Part shown: positions 8,565-18,800 of the stretch, piece after piece
How the letters are laid out: every line of letters begins with the position of its first letter
Position numbering within the stretch: the first letter of the stretch is position 1
From: UBA964 sp037444685
GTDB lineage: Bacteria; Pseudomonadota; Gammaproteobacteria; Steroidobacterales; Steroidobacteraceae
Assembly: GCA_037444685.1 (NCBI GenBank)
Contig: JBBILX010000009.1
Span: 86,589 to 150,588 of the forward strand
Direction of reading: 5' to 3'
Length of the DNA stretch: 64,000 nt
The notes under the pieces: generated by a model
What the model was told of the DNA's origin: nothing
What the model saw: only the letters and a program-made list of their open reading frames with translations
The model's database searches: none
Translations under genes and position numbers: made by a program

Positions 8565-11036
8565 GTGCGACCAGTCCCGACCGTTGCGATGTTCGTCTCT
8601 GCCGTGCTCGGCGGCTCGGTACTCGTCCATTCGCCGGCGGTGCGCGCCCAGGCCGCTGCGGAACCGCTCGAGTTCACGGTCGGCAACATCCGGGTCGAGG
8701 GTTTGCAGCGCGTGTCGGAGGGCACAGTCTACAACTACCTGCCGGTCAACATCGGCGACAGGCTGACTCCGCAGAGGGTTCGCGAGGCCATGCGCGCCCT
8801 CTACGACACGGGATTCTTCCGCGACATCGAGCTGCGGCGCGACGGCAGCACGCTCGTCGTCGTCGTCCTCGAGCGTCCCTCGATCGAGAGTTTCGAGATC
8901 AAGGGCAACAAGGACATCAAGACCGAGGATCTCAGCAAGTCGCTGCGGAACGTCGGGCTCGCGACCGGCAAGACCTTCGATCGCTCGGTGCTCGAGGACG
9001 TGCGCCAATTCCTGACGGATCAGTACTTCTCGCGAGGCAAGTACGCCGTGCGCATCGACACCTCGGTCGAGGACGTCCCCGGCAACCGCGTCAAGGTCAA
9101 GATCGACATCAAGGAAGGCAAGCGCGCACGGATCCGCCAGATCAACATCGTTGGCAACGAGAGCTTCGAGGACGAGGACATTCTCGAGGAATTCGAGCTC
9201 AAGACGCCGAACTGGCTGTCCTGGTACCGGCAGGACGACCGCTATTCGCGTGAGTCGCTGCAGGGCGACCTCGAGAAATTGCGTTCGTTCTACATGGACC
9301 GCGGCTACGCGAACTTCGAGATCGAATCGACCCAGGTCGCGATCGCGCCCGAGAAGGACGACATCTTCGTCACCATCAACGTCTCGGAGGGAGAGGTCTA
9401 CCGGATCAAGGAGGTCAAGCTCGCCGGCACCTTCGTCGTCCCCGAGGAGGAACTGCGCAACTACCTGATCGTCAAGCCCGGCACGACGTTCTCCAAGAAG
9501 GAGATCACGGCCACCCAGGAACTGATCCAGAACCGTCTCGGGCTCGACGGTTACGCCTTCGCGAAGGTCGATCCGGTGCCGACGCCAAACGAGGACGAGA
9601 AGACGGTCTCGTTGACCTTCTTCGTCGACCCCGGCAACCGTGCCTACGTGCGCCACATCGTCTTCAATGGCGTCACCAAGATCAATGACGAGGTGCTGCG
9701 CCGCGAGATGCGCCAGCTGGAGGGCGCCTGGCTGTCGAACGCGGCGGTCGAGCGCTCCAAGCAGCGACTGCAGCGACTACCATACATCGAGAAGGTCGAG
9801 TCCGAGACCAAGCCCGTGCCGGGCTCGGCCGATCTCGTCGACGTCGAGTTCGAGATCAAGGAAGGGCCGTCGGCGCAGCTCGGTGGCGGCATTGGCTATT
9901 CCGAGTCGCAGTCGTTCATCCTCAACGGCAATTACGCCGACAGCAACTTCATGGGCACGGGCCAGCGCGTCGCCATCGACCTCAACTCCGGCCGCTTTTC
10001 CAAGGTCTACGGCATCTCGCACACCGATCCGTACACGAACATCGACGGCGTTGCCCGCACGCTCTCTTTGACCTACCGGGACGTTACGCAGTTCGTCTCG
10101 GCATCGTCCGACTTCTCGTCGAAATCGCTCTCGCTCGGCATCGACTACGGCTATCCGATCACCGAGTTCCAGGGCCTGCGGATCGGTCTCGCGCTGCAGA
10201 GCTCCGAGCTGCTGGTCGGCAGCGGCAGCGCCCAGCAGGCCATCGACTGGGTACGCAGCAACGGCAATCCCAGGGAGACGACCATCCCGGAGCAGGATTT
10301 CGGCAATGGCTTCATCGTTCCCGCCTCGACGATCTACACCTCGCAGTTCAATTCCGTCGAACTCGTTGCGGGGTGGAGTCTCGATACGCGCAACCGTGCG
10401 CTGTTCGCCGACCGCGGCATGCGGCACAGCCTTTCACTGTCGTACTCGCTGCCGGGCAGCGACGTCGAGTACTTCGTCGCGAACTACGACTACCTGCAGT
10501 ACATCCCGCTCTGGGGCCGCTGGACGATGTCCGTCGGCGCCGAGGTCGGCTACGGCATGGACATCGGCGACACGACGGCACTGCCGCCGTTCCGCAACTT
10601 CTTCGCGGGCGGCCCGGACACCGTGCGCGGCTATCGCGAGAGCCGGCTCGGTCCGAAGGACAGCTTCGGCAATCCGTACGGCGGCAACATGAAGGTCGTC
10701 GCGCGCGCCGAACTGATCTTCCCGACACCGGAGAAGTGGCGCACCTCGGCCCGGATCAGCTGGTTCTACGACCTCGGCAACGTCTTCCAGACCGGTAATC
10801 GCTACGTCTTCCGCGGCCAGGACGATCTGTTGAATCCGGGGTCCGGCACGCCGATCGAGTACGGATTCAAGTATGATAAATTGAAGCATTCGACGGGCCT
10901 GGCGGTGCAGTGGCTCGCGCCGCTCGGTATCTTCCGCTTCAGCTATGCGGTGCCGCTGAACGCGTATCGGGGCGACTCCGTGCTCTACCCCGACGAGGAA
11001 GAGCGGTTCCAGTTCTCCGTCGGTCAGGCGTTCTGA
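8565..11036 (+). CDS. bamA: Outer-membrane assembly factor BamA
   Basis: Core subunit of the BAM complex that folds beta-barrel proteins into the outer membrane. It is 823 aa with an N-terminal signal peptide (cleavage near VRAQA), five POTRA repeats up to about residue 440 and a C-terminal 16-stranded barrel. The barrel-closing VRGY motif (VRGYRES) and a C-terminal phenylalanine (FQFSVGQAF) are present. GTG start at 8565. The order rseP-bamA-ompH-lpxD is the conserved envelope cluster. Confidence 0.97.
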   Translation: MRPVPTVAMFVSAVLGGSVLVHSPAVRAQAAAEPLEFTVGNIRVEGLQRVSEGTVYNYLPVNIGDRLTPQRVREAMRALYDTGFFRDIELRRDGSTLVVVVLERPSIESFEIKGNKDIKTEDLSKSLRNVGLATGKTFDRSVLEDVRQFLTDQYFSRGKYAVRIDTSVEDVPGNRVKVKIDIKEGKRARIRQINIVGNESFEDEDILEEFELKTPNWLSWYRQDDRYSRESLQGDLEKLRSFYMDRGYANFEIESTQVAIAPEKDDIFVTINVSEGEVYRIKEVKLAGTFVVPEEELRNYLIVKPGTTFSKKEITATQELIQNRLGLDGYAFAKVDPVPTPNEDEKTVSLTFFVDPGNRAYVRHIVFNGVTKINDEVLRREMRQLEGAWLSNAAVERSKQRLQRLPYIEKVESETKPVPGSADLVDVEFEIKEGPSAQLGGGIGYSESQSFILNGNYADSNFMGTGQRVAIDLNSGRFSKVYGISHTDPYTNIDGVARTLSLTYRDVTQFVSASSDFSSKSLSLGIDYGYPITEFQGLRIGLALQSSELLVGSGSAQQAIDWVRSNGNPRETTIPEQDFGNGFIVPASTIYTSQFNSVELVAGWSLDTRNRALFADRGMRHSLSLSYSLPGSDVEYFVANYDYLQYIPLWGRWTMSVGAEVGYGMDIGDTTALPPFRNFFAGGPDTVRGYRESRLGPKDSFGNPYGGNMKVVARAELIFPTPEKWRTSARISWFYDLGNVFQTGNRYVFRGQDDLLNPGSGTPIEYGFKYDKLKHSTGLAVQWLAPLGIFRFSYAVPLNAYRGDSVLYPDEEERFQFSVGQAF

Positions 11037-11045
11037 CCATTTTTT

Positions 11046-11050
11046 GAGGA
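11046..11050 (+). promoter_or_regulatory. Shine-Dalgarno site that sets the ompH start
   Basis: GAGGA ends directly before an ATG at 11051 but lies 9 nt before the in-frame GTG at 11060. The spacing favours GTG as the real start (MNRSLKS...), dropping the three residues MCS. Confidence 0.6.
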
Positions 11051-11059
11051 ATGTGCAGC

Positions 11060-11623
11060 GTGAATCGTTCGCTCAAGTCGGCTATCTGCGGTGCCGCGCT
11101 GATTGCGGCGGCTTTTTCGGCTCCGGCCATGGCCGAACTGAAGATCGGCGTACTCGATTACGGGCGGCTCATGGACGAGTCCCCGCAAGGCAAGGCGCTG
11201 CTCGAGTCGCTGCGGAGCGAGGCGGCGGCGAAGCAGCGTGAGCTGCAGGCCACGGCGCAGCAGCTGCAGGCGAAGCAGGAAAAGCTCAACAAGGATCGCG
11301 CGACGATGACCGCCGATCAGATCAGCCGTGCCGAGAAGGAATTGCGCGACGGCCAGCGCGACCTGGCGCGGCGTCAGGCCGAGATCCAGGACGATTTCAA
11401 CGCACGCCGCAACGAGGAAATGTCCAAGCTGCAGCGCACGCTGTTGACCGAGGTGCAGACATACGCGCGCGGCCAGAACTTCGATCTCGTGGTCACCGAT
11501 GGCGTCATCTACGCGAACCCGGCGATCGACATCACGCCCGCGGTCCTGCAGCTGCTGCAGTCGCGTGCGCCAGCTGCCGCGGCCCAACCCACCACGGCGC
11601 CGCGGCAGCAGGGCGGCCGCTGA
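11060..11623 (+). CDS. ompH: Periplasmic chaperone OmpH/Skp
   Basis: Holdase that carries unfolded outer-membrane proteins across the periplasm to BAM. It is about 187 aa with a signal peptide (hydrophobic stretch then AFSAPAMAEL). The middle is strongly helical and charged (coiled-coil tentacles: QRELQATAQQLQAKQEKLNK), and the rest resembles the OmpH family, with LVVTDGVIYANPAIDIT near the C-terminus. The end is an Ala/Pro/Gln-rich tail. The start is set by the GAGGA at 11046. A TATGAT box inside the end of bamA (10872-10877) could be an internal promoter, but no good -35 was found. Confidence 0.92.
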   Translation: MNRSLKSAICGAALIAAAFSAPAMAELKIGVLDYGRLMDESPQGKALLESLRSEAAAKQRELQATAQQLQAKQEKLNKDRATMTADQISRAEKELRDGQRDLARRQAEIQDDFNARRNEEMSKLQRTLLTEVQTYARGQNFDLVVTDGVIYANPAIDITPAVLQLLQSRAPAAAAQPTTAPRQQGGR

Positions 11624-11674
11624 GGCTGCTGCGGCGGATCAGCCGGTGAGCGCCGCGCGGCGCGGAGCAGTCGG

Positions 11675-12712
11675 TTGAAGCTGGCCGAGCTCGCCGTGCG
11701 CTTCGGCTGCGAGCTGCGCGGCGATCCCGACCTCGAGATCGACGCCGTCGCGGCCCTGTCTGCGGCCTCGCCCCGGACGATCAGTTTTCTCGGCAACCCG
11801 CGCTACAAGGCCCAGCTCCGCGAGACGCGTGCAGGCGCCGTGATCGTCGACCCGACCAGCGCCGCGGATTGCCCCGTGGCGGCGCTCGTGACGCCCAACC
11901 CGCACGCGTGCTTCGCGCGCGTCGCCGCCCTGCTGCATCCGGCGCCGGTGCGGCCACCGGGACGGCATCCCAGTGCCGTCGTCGATCCCGGCGCATGCGT
12001 CGATCCCAGCGCGCACATCGGGCCGCTCAGCTACGTCGGTCCCGGGACGCGCATCGGTCCGCGGTGCGTACTCGGGCCCGGCTCGGTCGTCGAGGCCGGC
12101 GCCTCGCTCGGCGCGGACGTGCACCTCGTCGCAAGGGTCACGATTTGCCGCGACGCCGTGCTCGGCGAACGCGTGATCGTGCACCCCGGCGCCGTGATCG
12201 GTGCCGACGGTTTCGGCTACGCGGCCGAGCGTGGCACCTGGGTCAAGGTTCCCCAGGTCGGTGGCGTCCGGATCGGTGCCGACGTCGAGATCGGCGCCAA
12301 CACGACGATCGACCGTGGCGCGATCGGCGACACGGTGATCGAGGAAGGCGTCAAGCTCGACAACCAGATCCAGATCGGCCACAACGTCGTCGTCGGCGCG
12401 CACACGGCCATGGCCGCCTGCGTCGGCGTCTCGGGCAGCACGCGGATCGGACGTCGCTGCCAGATCGGTGGTGCGGTCGGCATTGCCGGCCACCTGACGA
12501 TCTGCGATGACGTCGCCATCACGGGCTACACGCTGGTGTCGGGTTCCATCATGGAACCGGGCGTCTACTCGAGCGGCCTGCCTGCGACGCCCGCCACCGA
12601 GTGGCGGCGCATCGTCGGACGCCTGCGGCGCATCGAGCGCCTGTCCGACAGGCTGCGCTCGGTCGAACGCCTGGTCGGCGGCGGTACCGCCGGGGCAGAC
12701 GCCGAGACTTGA
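11675..12712 (+). CDS. lpxD: UDP-3-O-acylglucosamine N-acyltransferase
   Basis: Third step of lipid A synthesis: adds the N-linked hydroxyacyl chain from acyl-ACP. It is 345 aa. It has an N-terminal uridine-binding domain, then a left-handed beta-helix of hexapeptide repeats from about residue 100 to 300. The catalytic-histidine segment is IGHNVVVGAHTAMAA. The start is a TTG at 11675, 7 nt after GGAG; no ATG or GTG fits the family N-terminus (KLAELA). Confidence 0.96.
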   Translation: MKLAELAVRFGCELRGDPDLEIDAVAALSAASPRTISFLGNPRYKAQLRETRAGAVIVDPTSAADCPVAALVTPNPHACFARVAALLHPAPVRPPGRHPSAVVDPGACVDPSAHIGPLSYVGPGTRIGPRCVLGPGSVVEAGASLGADVHLVARVTICRDAVLGERVIVHPGAVIGADGFGYAAERGTWVKVPQVGGVRIGADVEIGANTTIDRGAIGDTVIEEGVKLDNQIQIGHNVVVGAHTAMAACVGVSGSTRIGRRCQIGGAVGIAGHLTICDDVAITGYTLVSGSIMEPGVYSSGLPATPATEWRRIVGRLRRIERLSDRLRSVERLVGGGTAGADAET

Positions 12713-12749
12713 ACCAGAGCGGGCGCGTGGCGCCCCGAGGTAGGCAATC

Positions 12750-13238
12750 GTGAGCGAGATCGACCCGAAGACGCCGACGAGCATGGACATCATGGGGGTA
12801 TTGCGGCTGTTGCCGCATCGCTATCCCTTCCTGCTGGTCGACCGCGTGCTCGAGTGCCGGCGGGGCGAGAGCATCCGCGCGATCAAGAACGTCACGGTCA
12901 ACGAGCCATTCTTCCCGGGGCATTTCCCGTACCGGCCCGTCATGCCCGGCGTCATGATCATCGAGGCGCTCGCGCAGACCTGCGGCATCCTGGCGTTCGT
13001 GACCGCCGAGGTCGTCCCGGACGAGCAGACGCGCTTCTACTTCGTCGGCATCGACAAGGCCCGTTTCCGTCGGCCGGTCGAACCCGGCGATCAACTCGAG
13101 ATGACGGCAAGGTTCGAGCGCGCCTTCAAGGGGATCTGGCGCTTCTCCACGGCAGCGCGCGTCGCCGGCCAGGAGGTCGCCTCCGCGGAGATGATGGTTG
13201 CGCCCGAGACGCGGCCTGCGGCCGGGGCGACGGGCTGA
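12750..13238 (+). CDS. fabZ: 3-hydroxyacyl-ACP dehydratase FabZ
   Basis: Dehydrates 3-hydroxyacyl-ACP in fatty-acid elongation. It is 162 aa with the hotdog fold. The catalytic His is in LPHRYPFLLVDRV and the catalytic Glu in PGVMIIEALAQTCG. The N-terminus from GTG (12750) is about 11 residues longer than a start at the internal ATG at 12783 (MDIMGVL); either is possible. It lies between lpxD and lpxA in the usual order, balancing acyl supply between phospholipid and lipid A. Confidence 0.96.
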   Translation: MSEIDPKTPTSMDIMGVLRLLPHRYPFLLVDRVLECRRGESIRAIKNVTVNEPFFPGHFPYRPVMPGVMIIEALAQTCGILAFVTAEVVPDEQTRFYFVGIDKARFRRPVEPGDQLEMTARFERAFKGIWRFSTAARVAGQEVASAEMMVAPETRPAAGATG

Positions 13239-13256
13239 CCGGGGGAGGCAGCGGAC

Positions 13257-14030
13257 ATGGCGATCGACCCACGGGCATCGATCTCGCCGCGGGCGCGGAT
13301 CGCGCCCGATGTCGAGGTGGGCGCGTTCTCGGTGATCGGCGACGATGTCGAGATCGGGCCGGGCTGCCGCATCGGGCCGCATGTCGTCATCGAGGGACCG
13401 ACGCGCATCGGCGCGCGTAACCGCATCTATCAGTTCGCCTCGATCGGCGCCGCGCCGCAGGACAAGAAATACAAGGGCGAACCGACGCGACTCGAGATCG
13501 GCGACGACAACGTGATCCGCGAATTCGTGACGATGAACCGCGGCACGACCCACGACGCGGGCGTCACCCGCATCGGCGACGACAACCTGTTCATGGCCTA
13601 CGCGCACGTCGCGCACGACTGCCGCGTCGGCAGCCACTGCGTGCTCGCCAACGTCGCGACGCTCGGGGGTCATGTCGAACTCGACGACTGGGTCATCATG
13701 GGCGGACTGTCCGCGATCCACCAGTTCACCAAGGTCGGCGCGCACGCGTTCATCGCCAACAATGCCGCCGTGACGCGTGATGTGCCGCCGTACGTCATGG
13801 CGGTCGGCCAGCCCGCGGAGCCGCACTCGATCAACTCGACCGGGCTGTCGCGACGTGGCTTCACGAGCGAGCAGATCCGCAACATCAAGAACGCCTACCG
13901 CGTGCTCTACCGTTCCGGCCTAAAGCTCGCCGACGCCGTGCGGAAGCTCGAGGAAGCGGCGGCGGGCCAGCCGGAGCTGCGCATCTTCGTCGACTTCATC
14001 GGTCGCTCGACGCGCAGCCTGGTTCGCTAG
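13257..14030 (+). CDS. lpxA: UDP-N-acetylglucosamine acyltransferase
   Basis: First step of lipid A synthesis. It is 257 aa (262 in E. coli) and dominated by left-handed beta-helix hexapeptides from the N-terminus. The catalytic-histidine segment is YAHVAHDCRVGSH, and the C-terminal helical domain begins near NIKNAYRVLYRSG. ATG at 13257 after GGGGGAG. Confidence 0.97.
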   Translation: MAIDPRASISPRARIAPDVEVGAFSVIGDDVEIGPGCRIGPHVVIEGPTRIGARNRIYQFASIGAAPQDKKYKGEPTRLEIGDDNVIREFVTMNRGTTHDAGVTRIGDDNLFMAYAHVAHDCRVGSHCVLANVATLGGHVELDDWVIMGGLSAIHQFTKVGAHAFIANNAAVTRDVPPYVMAVGQPAEPHSINSTGLSRRGFTSEQIRNIKNAYRVLYRSGLKLADAVRKLEEAAAGQPELRIFVDFIGRSTRSLVR

Positions 14031-14045
14031 GGACGCGCTGCACCG

Positions 14046-15239
14046 GTGAGCTCCGGCCCGCTGATCGGACTTGTCGCCGGCGAGACCTCGGGTGACACGC
14101 TCGCTGCCGCACTGATCCGCGCGCTCCGCGAGCGTCTGCCGGCAGCGCGGTTCTGCGGCGTCGCGGGACCGAAGATGCGGGCCGAGGGTTGCGAGGTCTG
14201 GGCGGACGCCGAGCAACTCGCGGTCATGGGACTGACGGAGATCGTGCGCCACCTGCCGCGACTGATCCGTCTGCGACGCCGACTCGAGCGGCGCTTCCTG
14301 CGCGAGCAGCCGGCCGTCTTCATCGGCGTCGATGCGCCGGAGTTCAATCTGCGGCTCGCGCGCGCGCTCAAGGCCCGGGGGCTGCGCACGGTACAGTATG
14401 TCAGTCCACAGGTCTGGGCCTGGCGCCAGGGACGCGTGCGGACGATGCACGAATCCTGCGACCTCGTGCTCTGCCTGCTGCCTTTCGAGACCGACTTCTA
14501 TGCCGCGCACGGCATCACGGCGCGTTTCGTCGGCCACCCGCTCGCGGACCAGATTCCTCTCGAGGTCGATCGCGCTGCGGCGCGCCGTACGCTCGGGCTC
14601 GATGCCGGTTCGACCGTCGTTGCGCTGCTGCCGGGCAGCAGGGTCGGCGAGGCAGCGAGGCTGGCCGAGGACTTCATCGGCGCTGCGCGCTGGCTCGCCG
14701 CGCGCCGCCCGGAGGTGCGCTTCGTCGCGCCGATGGCGACCGCGCGGGTACGCGCCGTGTTCGAGACGGCGCGGGGCAGGGTGTCCGACGCGCCACCAAT
14801 CGTCGTGCTGGAAGGTCAGGCGCAGCTCGCCTTGGCGGCGGCCGATGCGGCGCTCGTCGCCTCGGGCACGGCCACGCTCGAGACCCTGCTGTGCCGGCGG
14901 CCGATGGTCGTTGCCTACCGGCTCGGGGCACTGACAGCCTTCCTGCTGCGCCGTCTCGGTCTGGTTAAGGTCGCCTACTTCTCGCAGCCGAACCTGTTGC
15001 TCGGTCGCGGCGCGGTGCCCGAGTTCTTCCAGGAGGCGGTGCGTCCCGAGGCGCTCGGTGCCGCCGTCCTGGCCGAGCTCGAGGACAGTCCGCAACGCCG
15101 CCGCCTGCTCCAGCAGTTCGCGGACGTGCATCGCCGCCTGCGCGCCGGCGGCGCCGCTGCGGCGGCGCAAGCGGTGCTCGAGCTGCTCGACCGCGGCGCA
15201 ATCGGGCGTGGCACCGGTCTGGCGGTGCGCCCGCAGTGA
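14046..15239 (+). CDS. lpxB: Lipid-A-disaccharide synthase
   Basis: Glycosyltransferase (GT19) that joins UDP-diacylglucosamine and lipid X to form the lipid A disaccharide at the inner membrane. It is 397 aa. Diagnostic segments are GLVAGETSGDTLAAAL at the N-terminus, VGVDAPEFNL-like FIGVDAPEFNL, and YVSPQVWAWRQGR. GTG start at 14046. The stop overlaps the rnhB start by 4 nt. Confidence 0.96.
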   Translation: MSSGPLIGLVAGETSGDTLAAALIRALRERLPAARFCGVAGPKMRAEGCEVWADAEQLAVMGLTEIVRHLPRLIRLRRRLERRFLREQPAVFIGVDAPEFNLRLARALKARGLRTVQYVSPQVWAWRQGRVRTMHESCDLVLCLLPFETDFYAAHGITARFVGHPLADQIPLEVDRAAARRTLGLDAGSTVVALLPGSRVGEAARLAEDFIGAARWLAARRPEVRFVAPMATARVRAVFETARGRVSDAPPIVVLEGQAQLALAAADAALVASGTATLETLLCRRPMVVAYRLGALTAFLLRRLGLVKVAYFSQPNLLLGRGAVPEFFQEAVRPEALGAAVLAELEDSPQRRRLLQQFADVHRRLRAGGAAAAAQAVLELLDRGAIGRGTGLAVRPQ

Positions 15240-15820
15240 GGCTGGTCGCCGGCGTGGACGAAGCCGGTCGCGGGCCGCTCGCCGGACCCGTGATCGCAGC
15301 CGCCGTCGTGCTCGATCCACGCCGGCCGATCGAGGGCATCGCAGACTCGAAGCGACTGCCGCCATCTCGCCGCCGGCAGCTCGCGGCGACGATCCGCGCG
15401 CAGGCGCTCGCCTGGGCCATTGGGCAGGCCGATGCGGTCGAGATCGACGCGCTCGACATCCTGTGCGCGACGCTGCTCGCGATGCGCCGGGCGATCGCCG
15501 GACTCGCGGTGCGGCCGGCGCTGATCCTCGTCGACGGCAACCGCGCCCCGGCCTGCGACGACCTCTGGGGCACAGTCCGCGCGCAGGCGATCGTCGGCGG
15601 CGACGCGACCGAGACGGCGATCGGTGCCGCTTCGATCCTCGCCAAGACGGTGCGCGATTCCCTGCTGGAACAGATGGATGCGAGCTACCCCGGATACGGA
15701 TTCGCGGAGCACAAGGGTTATCCGACGGCAGCACATCGACGGCACCTCGCCCGGTTCGGCGCGAGTGCCGTGCACAGGGTCACGTTCGCGCCGGTAGAAT
15801 CGGTCCTGCCGACGCGCTAG
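15236..15820 (+). CDS. rnhB: Ribonuclease HII
   Basis: Cleaves RNA in RNA-DNA hybrids, including single ribonucleotides in DNA. It is 194 aa. The active-site carboxylates are visible in AGVDEAGRGPLAGPV (Asp, Glu), in ILVDGNRAP and in the ASILAKTVRD segment. GTG start overlapping lpxB (GTGA). It precedes dnaE as in most gammaproteobacteria. Confidence 0.96.
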   Translation: MRLVAGVDEAGRGPLAGPVIAAAVVLDPRRPIEGIADSKRLPPSRRRQLAATIRAQALAWAIGQADAVEIDALDILCATLLAMRRAIAGLAVRPALILVDGNRAPACDDLWGTVRAQAIVGGDATETAIGAASILAKTVRDSLLEQMDASYPGYGFAEHKGYPTAAHRRHLARFGASAVHRVTFAPVESVLPTR

Positions 15821-15848
15821 CGCGGCGCTGCGTTTGTCCCGGGGTCCG

Positions 15849-18800
15849 ATGACCGCATTCGTTCACCTGCGTGTGCACACCGAGTACTCGCTGCGCGACA
15901 GCGTCGTGCGCGTGCCGGAACTCATGCAGACCGTGGCTGCGCGCGGCATGCCGGCTGTCGCGCTGACCGACGACGGCAACCTGTTCGCGATGGTGAAGTT
16001 CTATCGCGAGGCGCTCAAACACGGCGTGAAACCGCTGATCGGCGTCGACCTGCGGGTTCGCGAGCCGGGCGAGCGTACAGCGCCGACGCGGCTGACGCTG
16101 CTGTGCATGGACGAGGCGGGTTACCGAAACCTCACGAGGCTGGTCTCACGCGCCTGGCTCGAGGGCCAGCAGCGCGGTGAGGCCTGTATCGAGCGCGACT
16201 GGCTCGATCCGACTGCGGCGCGCGGGCTCATAGCGCTGTCCGGCGGCGCCGCAGGCGATGTCGGGCGCGCCATCGGCCATGGCAGGCTCGCCGACGCGCA
16301 GCATTGCCTCGAGCACTGGTTGACGGTCTTTCCCGGGCGCTACTACCTCGAGGTCGCGCGACTCGGTCTACCCGACGAGGAGTCGCATCTCGCTGCCACC
16401 GTACAGCTCGCCGCGCGGTCTGGCGTTCCGCTAGTCGCCGTCAACGACGTCGTCTTCCTCGAGCCCGCCCAGTTCGAGTCGCACGAGGCGCGCGTCTGCA
16501 TCGCCGCGGGGCAGCTGCTCGCGGACCCGGCGCGCGAGCGCCGCTACACGCCGCAGCAGTACCTGCGCTCGCCAGCCGAGATGGCGGAGCTGTTCGCCGA
16601 CTTGCCCGAGGCGCTCGCGAATACGGTCGCGATCGCGCGCCGCTGCAGCCTGCCATTGCGGCTCGGCGAGAGCCGATTGCCGAGTTTCCCGGTGCCCGAC
16701 GCGCGCTCTCCCGAGCAGTACCTGCGCGACGAGGCAGCGCGCGGCCTCGCCGAGCGGGGCGCCCCGGCGTCGTACCGCGCGCGTCTCGAGCAGGAGCTCG
16801 ACGTCATCTGCCAGATGGGTTTCGCGGGCTATTTCCTGATCGTCGCCGACTTCATCCGCTGGGCGCGCGAACACGGAGTACCGGTCGGCCCCGGGCGTGG
16901 CTCCGGTGCGGGCTCGCTCGTGGCCTATGCGCTGCGCATCACCGACATCGATCCGATCCGCTACGACCTGCTCTTCGAGCGTTTCCTGAATCCCGAACGC
17001 GTCTCGATGCCGGACTTCGACGTCGACTTCTGCATGGAGGGGCGCGACCGGGTCATCGACTACGTCGCCGAGCGATACGGTCGCGAGCGCGTCTCGCAGA
17101 TCATCACCTATGGGACCATGGCCGCCAAGGCCGTCGTGCGCGATGTCGGTCGCGTGCTTGGCATGAGCTACGGACAGGTCGACCGCATAGCGAAGCTGGT
17201 GCCGTTCGAGCTCGACATCACGCTCGACGCCGCGCTGGAGAAGGAGCCCGAGCTCAGACGCCTCTACGACAGCGACGAAGAAATCCGCAACCTGCTCGAC
17301 CTTGCGCGCTCGCTCGAGGGCCTGACGCGCAATGCCGGCAAGCACGCCGGCGGCGTCGTGATCGCCCCGTCTGTACTGACCGATTTCGCGCCGCTCTACT
17401 GCGAGGAGGGCGGCGGCGGCGTGGTCACGCAGTTCGACAAGGACGACGTCGAGGCGGCCGGTCTCGTCAAGTTCGACTTCCTCGGACTGCGGACCCTGAC
17501 GATCATCGATCGCGCGGTCTCGCTGATCAACGCGCAGCGCCGCGCCGCGGGTGAGCCGCCGCTCGTCATCGAGGACATTCCGATGAACGATCCGGCGACC
17601 TACGCCCTGCTGAAATCCCAGCGCACGACCGCGGTTTTCCAGCTCGAGTCGCGCGGCATGAAGGACCTGATCCGGCGCCTGCAGCCGGACTGCTTCGAGG
17701 ACATCATCGCGCTGGTCGCGTTGTTCCGCCCCGGGCCGCTGCAGTCGGGCATGGTCGACGACTTCATCGCGCGCAAGCACGGCCGGATCGAAGGACCGAT
17801 CGACTATCTGCATCCCTCGCTCGAGCCGATCCTGAAGCCGACCTACGGCGTGATCCTCTACCAGGAACAGGTCATGCAGGCCGCGCAGGTGCTCGCGGGC
17901 TACACTCTCGGCAGCGCCGACCTGCTGCGCCGCGCGATGGGCAAGAAGAAGCCCGAAGAGATGGCCAAGCAGCGAGACGGCTTCGTCAGCGGCGCCGAGG
18001 CACGCGGCGTGCCAGCCGCCCAGGCCGCCCACATCTTCGACCTGATCGAGAAGTTCGCCGGCTACGGCTTCAACAAGTCGCACTCGGCGGCGTACGCTCT
18101 GCTATCTTATCAGACGGCCTACCTCAAGGCGCATCATCCCGCCGCGTTCATGGCCGCGGTCCTGTCGGCCGACATGGATCACACCGACAAGATCGTCACG
18201 CTCAAGGACGAGTGCGACCAGATGGGGCTGCGCGTGCTGCCGCCGGACATCAATCAGTCGGTGTATCCCTTCACCGTCGAGGACGCCGGCACGATCCGCT
18301 ATGGCCTCGGTGCGATCAAGGGGGTTGGCCAGGCAGCCGTCGAGTGCATCGTGCAGGAGCGCGCGCGGGGCGGGCCGTATGCCACGCTCGAGGATCTGTG
18401 CCGACGCCTCGATCTGAACAAGGTCAACCGGCGCGTGCTCGAGGCGCTGATCCGCTCGGGCAGTCTTGACAGTCTGGGGCCGAACCGCGCGACGCACATG
18501 AATCGGCTGTCCTCGGCGCTGCAGCTCGGTGAGCAGAATTCGCGCGCCGCCGAGGCCGGGCAGGTCGACCTCTTCGGGCTCGCGGCGGAGGTGAGCACGC
18601 CCGCTGCCGCCGACAGCAACGCGCTGTTTCAGCCGGACTGGAGCGAGGCGATCCGGCTCGCCGGGGAGCGCGAGACGCTTGGCCTCTATCTGACGGGCCA
18701 CCCGCTCAGTCGCTTCGAGCGCGATCTGCCGCGCTTCGTCTCTGGCCGGATCGCCGATCTGGTCAGCGACCGCCCGGGTCTCGGCGCGGCCGAGCCATGG

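Noticed and set aside
16431..18083. 550-codon minus-strand frame opposite dnaE
   Set aside because: Antisense shadow of a conserved gene; no family signature or ribosome-binding site.
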